DNA from: Flammulina velutipes
Lineage: Eukaryota > Basidiomycota > Agaricomycetes > Agaricales > Physalacriaceae
Direction: 5' to 3'
Assembly (NCBI GenBank): GCA_011800155.1
Contig: JAALGH010000011.1
Location: 868,001-932,000, forward strand
Length of the DNA stretch: 64,000 bases
Positions within the stretch are counted from its first letter, which is position 1, and the number at the start of each line of letters is the position of its first letter. The notes under the pieces are model-generated. The model did no database searches. It was given only the letters and a program-made list of their open reading frames with translations, and had not been told where the DNA came from. Of the stretch, positions 54,815-64,000 are shown in pieces. Position numbers and translations under genes: made by a program.

Positions 54815-57167
54815 ATGGATGAAGACTCAAATCAAGGAATGGACACCGTTGAATTCGTCAACACCTATTTGGCCGAACCAACACCCGTCGATGTAAACGA
54901 CGCCATTACCCAAATAATCCTCGGGCGCGTCCAAACGGAAGGCGATGGACGCCTCTCCCTGCTAGCATTACTCACGCATCTCCTATCGAAGCTATGTCGG
55001 TGAGATTTCGCGTCTCCCCTTTCATCACGGTAGTCTCATTCCAACGTCTTCTCAGCTGAATCAGACGAAGACGCCCAATCTATACGTTTCGTCGATAGTC
55101 ACCAGCAACCGCCAACTTCACACCGGCATACCACCAACCCAGATTTATCCGCCGTCTACACAACCATTTGGGACAGGTCGAACAAGAAATGGCCCATACC
55201 TTGGCATCACATCCTCTCCGTGATAGAATGGAATCCCGACGATACCTCTCAAGCTAGCGCATTAGGCGGATCCCACAACATGTCGAATCCACAAAACCCT
55301 TCCGTCCTCGTCCTCTCCGCAAGTCCCCATCACTACACCATAGGATACAGCGACCCCTCAGCATACACCCACACCCACCCAATACCCTGGACAGACCTCT
55401 CGCCCCTCCTCGCCTATCTCCACACTATCATCCACCCTCGCCTCGCCGTCCTCGACCCCTCCATAACGCTTCACAATCCCTACGACTTCGCATCAAAACC
55501 TCTATGGCGCATCAACGATCCTACCATCCCCGTCGACGGCATATTCGCCCTCCAAAGTATAGGCCGCCCACACTCCCGGATGACAACGCTATTCCGTAAT
55601 ACGAAAGCTGAGCTGGGCCGGGAGGATATACGATATATCAAGGATGCGTACCCCAAGGTCGAACGCTACGTCTCGGAGAATGAGCTATACTCTCACCTGA
55701 CAAAAGGTGGTACGACTGTAGCGCCAGGTTGGGTTCGTACTATGACACCGAGCAGCCATGAACCCGTGCAGACACCTATCAAAGGCCCAAAACAACGCGA
55801 GAAACATCGGACGGCGATGCTTGACAGCGGCGAAGGGTTAATGGGCTTGGAACGACTGTCAGATGTGTTCAAAGGCTTCTATGACGTGCTCGAAGGTAAT
55901 TTCTTTCGCTATCCTTCTATTTCATGGCATTGATATGGATATGTATGGCAGCGCTACGGGTGGGGCTTGACCGAGGTGTGATGCATCGCGACATCAGCGT
56001 TAACAACATTCTTGTTAAACCGACGACGCCCTCTCGCCCTGCTGAAGGGGATCGCGCGGTCTTTGTTGCGGGTGTCCTGTCTGGGTATGTATGATATATA
56101 CTTCGAACTCGCTGGTTACTAATGCTTCTCAGAGATCGAACAGAAGCCTCACAGATATTATTGTTTGACCTTGACGTCGGGACGCTCCTACGAGACCCCG
56201 ATTCACACACCGCGGACCAGATGAACAAGAGAGAACGAGACCTCCAAGCCCGTACAGTGAGCCATCTCCCCATCTCCCCATTCTCCCACTCACTCACCGA
56301 ACAAGGGCACACCCATGTTCATGGCCACCACAATCATCCGCAATCGCTTCCTCCCAAACCATCCCAATTTCCTCCCACTACCCACATTCACCGACCCGAA
56401 CCTCCAATCATTATACAGTGCCGCGTACGGAGACGATCCACTCCGCCAGCTATCAGGGCATATCGGCACTTTCAACCACACCCTCTTCTCCAAACGCACC
56501 AGCATGTCAATCACGAACAAGCCATGGCACGACGCCGAATCCACCCTCTGGACCCTCATAATCCACCTCCTCCGTCGACTCCCCAAGGCCTCCCCACTCG
56601 AGTCACGCGAGGACCTAGCAGAGATGAACGACATCCACCTCCGCCTAATGGCGCTCACCCCAGGCAAACCAGATTTCCGAACGACCTTCCTGGAGGACGA
56701 TAACTGGGCGGTGCATTTCCACCCCGCGTTCAATGGGATCGTCCCGGTCCTGAGGGAGATGGGGCGGTTTGTTGATCATCGGTGTTATGAGTTCTTTGTT
56801 GGGAACATGATCAAAGCTGAATTGGTGCTGTATGAGGCGTTTCAGAGGATCCTTTTGAGGACGGTGTATGAGTTTGAGAGGGGGGTGTTGGGGGATGTTG
56901 TGCTTGATACGAGGCGCCGGAGGGAGGTGTATGATGGGATGGGAGGAGTCGTGGACGATACTGTGTATAGATCTATTTCTACTCGTGCGTGTTTGTTTGA
57001 CACTTGGTTGGCTTTTCTGATGGGGACTAGGGGTCGTCGGTGTCGGTGTCAAGAGGAAGGCAGGATGTTGTATGTGGTTTTCATCCTGCTTCTCGTTCCG
57101 CCTTGATGACTTTTTTTTTCATTTAGCGGCTGAAGACGAGCGGATGGGAAAAGTACATAAATGTTAG
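54815..57167 (+). CDS. FunK1-family protein kinase
   Basis: Starts MDEDSNQGMDTVEFVNTYLA. A first intron near 55002 is clear, but its exact acceptor is uncertain. Kinase signatures: LDRGVMHRDISVNNILV (catalytic loop HRD...N), LLFDLDVGTLL (metal-binding D) and TPMFMATT (activation-segment end), then the C-lobe with SITNKPWHDAESTLWTLIIH. Introns lie at about 55895-55951, 56085-56131 and 56258-56307. Joining two late introns (about 56987-57031 and 57068-57125) gives an end at 57167. FunK1 kinases are a fungal-specific, strongly expanded family in mushrooms, with proposed roles in multicellularity; targets unknown. Confidence 0.82.
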
Positions 57168-57414
57168 CGAGGGAGACAAAGACGAGATGGGTCGGTCGGA
57201 CTCACGAGCTGTAACATGACAACAAACCCAATTTTGTGGTAGGGCAGCTCATCCATATGTGTGGCATTGTCTATCAAGTCCAGTTTGTGCAACAAAAAAA
57301 GTCGTACATACAAAGAGTGTTCTCCACGAACAAGAGTATCCCGCCGTCTAGTACTTAACTCAGGCAGAGCCAAACTCTGACGCGTACCGGCCAAACAATT
57401 CATCACCCATAGTA

Positions 57415-57778
57415 CTGTACTATTTCGACCGTATCTTCACGGGGTGTGACGCGTTATCCGACATCTTCACCACTCGCCGTGATGTGTTATGGGTAAGGCA
57501 ATATCTTCAATCTACTCCAGGTTTCAGTGTTCAGTAACACTGTATGACAACTCCATTTAGGTGCACCCACTGTAGCCAAACAGTTAAGCTGCAAAGATGG
57601 TTTAGTGGCGCTGTTGGGGGTCATAACGAAAAATATACATTTTAGGTGGAAAAAAGTTGATTTTAGTGATTATAAGTTACATCTTCATTGACTTGTGTTA
57701 CGCGTTATGGAACATGGTTTTTACATCTTCACGAGCCTCTGTTACGCGTGACGTGAATTAACGGTTGAAATAGTACAG
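57415..57778. mobile_element. TA-flanked MITE with ~18-bp (extended ~45-bp) TIRs
   Basis: CTGTACTATTTCGACCGT (57415-57432) is matched by the reverse complement of ACGGTTGAAATAGTACAG (57761-57778), one mismatch in 18. TA lies directly outside both ends (57413-57414 and 57779-57780), as for Tc1/mariner-type insertions. Subterminal TTCACG and ACGCGTTA words are also inverted between the ends, and ATCTTCA...TTACGCG recurs inside. No coding capacity. Confidence 0.75.
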
Positions 57779-59443
57779 TATACACAGCTGTCGGTAGTGA
57801 GGCCTGAGCCCTTATTGTCAGACTGATGTTAACAACATCACCCTGCAGACTCAGTCACTCAATACAAAACAAGCAAGGTTGTGCGCCGCCGTAGGCGGCA
57901 CTTCCCGAGTCTTGAAGTACCGTGTGAAACTATGGGGTGGCACAACGCCGCTGAGGTCCACGGCCGCTTAGTAAGTGCACAGCCACCTCAAAAGTGTCCG
58001 TTGCCGATTTTGTCTATGTTCCGCTTCCACAGGTGTACCACAGTCTGAATCAAGGTATTTACAACCTTGAAGAAACATATAACAAAGGCCCTGCGGCCGT
58101 ATTTTTGATATATATACCGAATTAAAGCAGAATATGACAACGTTCGTGTTGAATACACTATGTCACGCGTGACCGAACGCGATAAATTAGGCATTTGGCG
58201 GGCAAACAGAAAATACATCCTCAGTCACCTACATCTCACTTTCACGTGTCGTTTTTGGCGCGATGAGGTTTAGAAGTGAAAAAAGGGTACACTATAAAGC
58301 CGGATTTTTTATTTTCACTTCCTAAGTGTGATATTCTATCACATTTTGACGCGTCGGAGGCACTATCTCCTTCGTCAGGTAAAAATAAGAAAATTCATCT
58401 TTATAATGTACCCAATTTCTATCCGATATATCATATCCGTCAACATCCGAGGCCAAAATGTGGATGTGGAAGCCTCAATCCTGTACGGACACTTTTCATC
58501 GACCATTTGGCGGAGAGCAAACAAGTACAAATATACCGCGGCTCTGGCCCGCGTTGGCTCGCTACTAGTGCTTGTGGGCTGGTCTGATCAAAAAGAAAAA
58601 GAAAAGAAAAGAAAAAGAAAAAGGGAGGAAAAAAGGAAGAGAAAGAGAAGGAAAGGAAAGGAATATAGTACACCATCTGACACTCCAGTAGTTAGTGAAG
58701 AGAGAGCATGCAAGACGAGACATGAATTTATTATGGCGGAATTCACTACTGCATGCCCGAGGTACAGCCACCTGACAAATCAATGATCGATGAACCACTA
58801 GCGAATTTCTTTCTTTGATTTTCCTATGGACTCGGAGGCGTGCAAAAAAAAATAGGGAACATTACTAGGCATATGAGGACCTTGAGATTAAATTTTTGAG
58901 GCGCGCAAGCGCACATGTCAATTCGAGATGATTTTCGACTGATTTTCGATGATTTCGCTACTGACCGGAGTTTGAATTTTGTGCCGGCGGCCTCAGACAT
59001 GATTGAGAACGACGAAATGGATCGAGGATTGTAGTGCTAGGCAGCTACAGCAGAAGCTGGTTTGCTTTGTAGCTTCTGTAGAACATGATAACAAAGCTTC
59101 CGGAGGTATGTCTGGTTTCAATTCTACCCACAAGCTATTCAATGGCCTCACATACACTACAACCAATTTCTAGAACTTCCTTCAAAGGATGTAAATCAAT
59201 ATTTGAGGTAACTACAGACATCCTCTATATGAGATGTTCCACCCTACTCCGTGCGTCCCCAACGACGTTAACGGGCGTGCAAGATGACGAAGAACACTTC
59301 GCCGGGCGATGCCTAAGCGTGGGAATGATGATCATTCGGCCCGGTTCGCTACTGCACTAGCGACCCACAGGCACTAGTAACGAGCCCCCGCGTTGTGCCA
59401 CCCCAGAAACTATTCCCCGGACGAGACGCACCACCTTTCCGCC
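57779..59443. other. Intergenic region with polypurine tract
   Basis: No supported gene. Contains the hairpin GCCGCC-GTA-GGCGGC near 57885-57899, the palindrome GTCACGCGTGAC near 58160, and an A/G-only tract (GAAAAAGAAAAGAAAAG type) at about 58590-58665. Confidence 0.45.
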
Positions 59444-61067
59444 ATGTTGATAGATCCTTTCAACGCCGATCAAGTCGCATTTCTGCTGTATGGCCTGGAC
59501 GACTTCAAGACGACTTCTGACTCCTCTTCGCATTCAGACGATGTAAAACTCCCCATCGCTTCGCGCTTCCTCGACAGCCTCGCACATCTAGCCATTTGTA
59601 AACCATCCAACCAGGTAGTCGCCATTGGGTTAGATCTCAAGGACGGCTGTACCGGCGTGAATATCGTCGTCGCCACAAACGAGCCGGAGCCAGAGCCGGA
59701 AGTGACACGACATCTGCAGTATGTCATGGACACCCTCTTCGACATCCACTCTGCTTTTCGGGAACAAGAAAATACCACGACCACGACCACGACAGGCCAG
59801 TGTATCAACCTTGATTCGTTAGATTTCATCGCTGCGGACGACACGCGTCCTATCCCTTCGCTCCTCAGAACGCTCGAGCTCTCCGTCCTGCGCCATTCAA
59901 TCCCAAAAGCTGCCGCATGTATTCGAAAGGACGATCGCTATCTCCTGTTCAAAAACGGTGTAAATCGCTTTCTCGCCTTCTGCAACGGAGAAGCTTTTGG
60001 AGACGACGCCATGCATAAGGAGGTGTCTGTCAAAAACATCAAAACCATCTCCTTCGCAGTCGATCTTATGAATTTCGCCTCGCAAGCCGCCACCGAACCG
60101 TCGGAACGTGACCTTGAAAAGTTCCGCGACGCATCGACATATCTTGAAAGATTCCTTCGGGGGAGTTCCAAAGATCTCGAAGCGTTGGAGAGTTTTTTCC
60201 GCAGTATGTCGTGTTATCCTCAACGTGTTTTTACTGATCTTTTCACACAGATCGCGTCGGCACCATGCCAGATGTCAGGAGTTGGTTGTTGGATATTGTC
60301 GGCACCCGGACGCATTTCAGACGGGTAGCGGGAATCATTTACTCTTCACAGTTGTCTGGATTTCTGGACCACCGTGCCACCATTCGTCCCTTGGTGAATC
60401 CTTCCCAGTCGATATCATTCACCATAACTCGAGAGTCGTTTGGATCTGTCTTGGATGCCGCATGTTGGAATTGGGACGAGAAGATAGTCATGGCTGATGA
60501 GGTCTACAAGCAGCTATCCAAAGGATTACGCAAGTTAGCCAATTCGAGACCTGCGGAAGTGATGGGTACGTTGTCGCCTGCATCCCAATCTTCTCTGTCA
60601 ATGACGACCAAACAGTCTTCGTTCGCAGCCCGTCTAATTACCCGAGTGTGTTTGATGAGTTTGATGTCGCCACATCGTACGGTGCTCACTGCGAGTGCGT
60701 CGTCCTTCACTACCTCCAGGGTGTGGCGACCCGACCTACCGACTTCGTTGGTGTCTCAGATCTTTCCTGTCGTTTATGTCAACAATATTTCGCTGTAACG
60801 GCAGCTCATATGGGTGCGGGCTATCATACCCGTGGATCTCATGGTCAGTTGGCAAGGTGGCGATGCCCTGCTAACAGCAGCACCGAGGTCCGACGTCTCG
60901 TAGGGACGCTGCTGCTGGCCATTTTCAAGGAAGAGATGGACTCCAAAGCCAGATCGTCCAGTGTCCCGCGTGGTTCCTCCGATATGTCAGGTAAGATTTT
61001 CTATAAGTGTGTTCAATATTTTTCTGATTACATAGCCTTTGATAGTTACGAATTTTATCGGCGATGA
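59444..61067 (+). CDS. OTT_1508-like deaminase family protein, copy 3 (full length)
   Basis: ATG at 59444 (MLIDPFNADQVAFLLYGLDD). Exon 1: SRFLDSLAHLAICKPSNQVV, LKDGCTGVNIVVATNEPEPE, DDTRPIPSLLRTLELSVLRH. An intron at about 60206-60251 leads to WLLDIVGTRTHFRRVAG and SQSISFTITRESFGSV. A second intron at about 60565-60613 leads to the deaminase core: YGAHCECVVLHYLQG (HxE), SDLSCRLCQQYFAV (CxxC) and YHTRGSHGQLARWRCP. A last intron (about 60991-61034) gives the end AFDSYEFYRR at 61067. Family knowledge: zinc-dependent deaminases of nucleotides or nucleic acids, expanded in basidiomycetes. Intact active-site motifs; substrate unknown. Confidence 0.78.
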
Positions 61068-63447
61068 AATGATAGGCCGTTACGCACCAGAGCTTAGAAA
61101 TTGATACACCCTTGCTCGTGTAGTAGACATGATGGTTTTCGATACAACCAGATTATTCTATTTATTTGTTCACAAAATAAAGTAATGCGTATTGGTCCCG
61201 CTACTTTAGTAGAGGGTCTTATACTCGTGAAAACACCACTTTTACCGCCAACATTTTAAGGCACCTGCCAGAATATGTGGGCTTGGCGCTCGATGGGACG
61301 CGAGTTACGTAAATGGTCACGTTCATTTGTTCTTTTCCTTCTTTATAGAACATTTTTCAAAGAAATTCCTTCTTCTTTGACGGTCGTCCTCGGCCGAGAT
61401 TCAGAGTCGTGATGTAGTGTCCGAAGCGGCGGCCTAGATGAGTCTGTGAGAGTTGCGCCACCAGCGCGTAAAGACTAGCCTCCAAACGATGTGGTTAGGC
61501 TCAAGGGCGCGAAAGCACTTCAAAGCACAGAACTGTACTTTTTAGCAAACCCTAAACAAAGGGATGTTTGATTATTCCAAAGTTCCATGTCATAGAAGAC
61601 TGAGTGTGGCGCTGGCTCGAGAGCACCCACCGCAGGTGGGTGCAGCAGAGCCGGGCGCAGCGATCATGAGTATTTACGATTAGTATAGTCAGCACGATGT
61701 ATGTAAGGTCCTTCTACTGACGGTGTAAAATAGGCTATAGCAGTGTACTTAGCTTGAGTGTAGCGGGCATTGCCGGTATCGGCCTTTCACGTTATTGCCA
61801 AAAAGAACGGCCTTGGGACAAACCTGCTACTTGAATAGTTGAATATGGAGGGAGTCAAATCTCACAGTGGATTGGGGAAAATTACATCTGCTCTGAAATG
61901 ATGAAAGAAACTCGTCTGAGATTAAGTACAAAGTTCTGTAACACTGGAATGAGAAGGGAGAGTTACTGCATCACAAACACTGATACGATGACAGAAAAAT
62001 ACAATTTAGTGTCCATTTCAGCACTCCGGGAACAGAGCCTGATCTGGAATGTATCCCGCGCGTTGAAACGACGAAGAAGACGGCGCAATTCATACAGTAG
62101 CACTCAAAAGTTTGCTCTCCCAAATCTGTTCTCTCTCCGTTGAAACAAATTCTGTTCAATTTTGACTAAATGCTGCCTTTGTTTTCTACTTCTACTTCAG
62201 GGTGAGCTGTTTTCCCTCCCTGTTCTTGCCTGTCCCTCCCCTCTTCTTTCTGCTCCCCTCTTCTTTCCCACACACCCGCCCCGCCGGTGATTGGGTCAAT
62301 ACTCCGCATTACGAAGTCCGGCTAGTGCCGAACCTCCGAAGTCAATAAAATTCGTAGGTTAGAATTCGTTGTTTAATTATTCTATAGACCTCTGAACGTG
62401 TATGAATATTTGATACTGTCTAGAACTTATTCAGCTTATTCGAGAGTGGTGTAGCAAGTGTCATTGAGCCGCTTTTCCAGGTGCCGGATTCCCATGAACC
62501 GCGGCACCTCGGCAGTGGCGTCACTTGCGTGTTGGGTCCTACGACCTCCTACAACTGCCTGGGCAAATGGACTCATTGATTTAAGTGTGGTAAAAAGATA
62601 TAGAAATATAATATTGACACGATGAGGTGTGGTACTACATATTTATAGTGCCACAGCTTCTTCAACTGAAGTCCGGTGTTGGAGAGATTTAGGAGAAGGT
62701 GACACTATTTGAAGGATGTAGAGGTCTCTGAAAGATTCTAAGCAGTCTTAAATAGTTTTAGATGGCGTACAATGAATGTGTGCCATTAAAAGCCTTCAAA
62801 GATTGGTCTGCCCCCTTTGGCGTACCTCAAATTTCCGTCATGTGTAAGTCACATTTAATGATCGAGCACAGCCTCAAACCTCATTAAGGACGCGTCGCGT
62901 CGCCACGAAGAGGAGGATAGAAGATCTCTATTCTGTCAATAAGCAAATAATTATGCTGAATATTACACTTTCCGTGATGAATAATTCATTCTGACACCGG
63001 GAGAGTTCATTCAAGCCAGCACTGCCAGTAGGGTACTTGAAATGGAGTTGGAGACAGTGAGGATTGCTAGCGCGATTGGATATGATTTCTTTGGATTAGA
63101 TATACGACCTCGCTTTGCATTTGTTGTCTGGAATAGTGCTGGGGATCGAACCCGGGTGTATCATACGTACGGGTAACACGCCGTGTGTTTTAGCAGACCC
63201 TAATTCATACGTTAGGGAGCGTTAGCGAGTAGTATTTAGGTCTGCCTACGGGAGACTAGTCTTCGTAGAGAGTTCGGAGTTCGGAATCGCTCTTCGTAAT
63301 TCCGAGCATTGCTCCGCTCTCCCCCGCCGTGACGTTTATCGATCGATGATTCATCGAAATCCGGGGATCGCCGAAGTTCGGGGTCACGCTCCGCCCATCA
63401 AAAACTCGACCTCGGGTGGTGCGAAAGCTACTTCTCCTCTTGCCTTC
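61068..63447. other. Intergenic region, 2.4 kb
   Basis: No gene that I can support. Contains a perfect 9-bp-stem hairpin GCACCCACC-GCA-GGTGGGTGC (61623-61643) and, near 63140-63160, a minus-strand T-arm-like GGGTTCGATCCCC without a matching acceptor stem. Confidence 0.45.
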
Positions 63448-64000
63448 ATGACCCCTATCGATTTCAACAACCCTGATCACCTTGCCTTTGTGGCATTTGG
63501 CCTCGACGATTTCGAGAAAAAGCGCCGAAATGACGTCCCTATCGATGACCAAAAGCTCACCTCGGCTTCGCGCTTCCTCGACAGCCTTGCACATCTAGCC
63601 ATCTTCAAACCGAAGGAACAGGTTGTCGCCGTTGGGGCAGATCTCAAGCCTGGGGCAGATCTCAAGCCTGGGGCAGATCCCAAGGTCGGGAAAGATGACG
63701 GTGTTCATCTTTTTGTCGCTGAGAACAAGGATGTCGACCCCAAAGTGATCAAACATCTTCAGCAAATCATGGATACCCTCTTCGAGATCCGCCAAACCTT
63801 TCGTGAACAAGCAAATATCACGGAAACTCCTTCGACTTCCCCCACCGATAGGCTTATCCAGTCGTTCCCTTACATCGTTCCGGACGACACGCGCCCTATC
63901 CCGTCGCTCCTCAGAACGCTCGAGCTCTCTGTCCTTCGCCATTCATTCCCGAAGGCTGCTGCGCGTATCAGCAAAGGTGATCGCTACCAGCTGTTTAAGC
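63448..64000 (+). CDS. OTT_1508-like deaminase family protein, copy 4 (5' part only)
   Basis: ATG at 63448 (MTPIDFNNPDHLAFVAFGLD); the frame is open to the window edge. Shared blocks: SRFLDSLAHLAIFKPKEQVV, DDGVHLFVAENKDVDPKV and DDTRPIPSLLRTLELSVLRH. Between VAVGADLK and the next conserved block it has an in-frame insertion, GADLKPGADLKPGADPKVG, from 18-bp repeats. The catalytic half would lie beyond position 64000, so activity cannot be judged. Confidence 0.75.
   Translation, partial: MTPIDFNNPDHLAFVAFGLDDFEKKRRNDVPIDDQKLTSASRFLDSLAHLAIFKPKEQVVAVGADLKPGADLKPGADPKVGKDDGVHLFVAENKDVDPKVIKHLQQIMDTLFEIRQTFREQANITETPSTSPTDRLIQSFPYIVPDDTRPIPSLLRTLELSVLRHSFPKAAARISKGDRYQLFK

Noticed and set aside
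58328..58786. 152-codon Lys/Arg-rich frame
   Set aside because: Created by an A/G-only tract; no conserved motif and no splice partner.
61898..62143. 81-codon frame
   Set aside because: Isolated, of no recognisable composition or context; probably chance.
63125..63200. tRNA gene on the minus strand (GGGTTCGATCCCC T-arm)
   Set aside because: No 5' acceptor strand pairs with the sequence after the T arm, and no convincing anticodon arm is present.

Overview
The window looks like nuclear DNA of a mushroom-forming basidiomycete (Agaricomycete). Coding regions are broken by many 45-65 bp GT-AG introns with CTAAC/CTGAC branch sites. The families present fit this group: two multi-exon laccases, a FunK1 kinase, a Skt5/Chs4-type chitin synthase activator, an intron-containing tRNA-Gly, and lineage-expanded families of OTT_1508-like deaminases and LRR-like proteins. 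No gene assignment was checked by a database search.

Layout. 1-1106: 5' part of an SRRM1-like PWI/RS splicing factor (minus). 1418-2503: TMEM53/DUF829 protein. 2767-4632: secreted protein of unknown function. 4753-5667: deaminase-family gene that lacks its catalytic half. 5649-29887: a locus present three times. Each copy has a minus-strand LRR-like gene and the divergent 5' end of SKT5, and copies 1 and 2 are each followed by the same ~8.85 kb of otherwise unrelated DNA ('cargo'). Only the third copy runs into a complete SKT5 gene (29814-32026). 32583-33891: another LRR-like gene. 34284-35953: full-length deaminase (minus). 36576-38792 and 41875-44102: two laccases flanking an LRR-like gene (39491-40799). 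44300-53220: a patchwork of intron-bearing tRNA-Gly genes and relics, ERV25 (p24) and ERV25 fragments, a TIR element, a proline-rich protein and a DUF1640 protein. 53500-57167: head-to-head FunK1 pseudogene and gene. 57415-57778: a TA-flanked MITE. 59444-61067 and 63448-end: two more deaminase-family genes.

The main observation is the tandem repeat at 5.6-29.9 kb (unit 11,021 bp). Sequence variants are arranged as expected for a single crossover (Campbell-type) integration of a circular or tandem donor holding the 2.2-kb LRR-SKT5 segment plus cargo. Copy 1 is native-type on its left and donor-type on its right. Copy 2 is donor-type throughout. Copy 3 is donor-type on its left and native-type on its right. 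The cargo shows multi-exon coding signals on both strands with no product I recognise, a five-fold ~350-bp module repeat, and unusually ordered palindromes. These include two 69-nt Y-shaped (double-hairpin) elements whose differences all keep or improve base pairing, or fall in a loop.

The rest of the window is ordinary housekeeping genes (splicing, ER-Golgi cargo receptor, mitochondrial DUF1640, chitin synthesis) mixed with expanded accessory families (deaminases, LRR-like proteins, FunK1 kinases, laccases).
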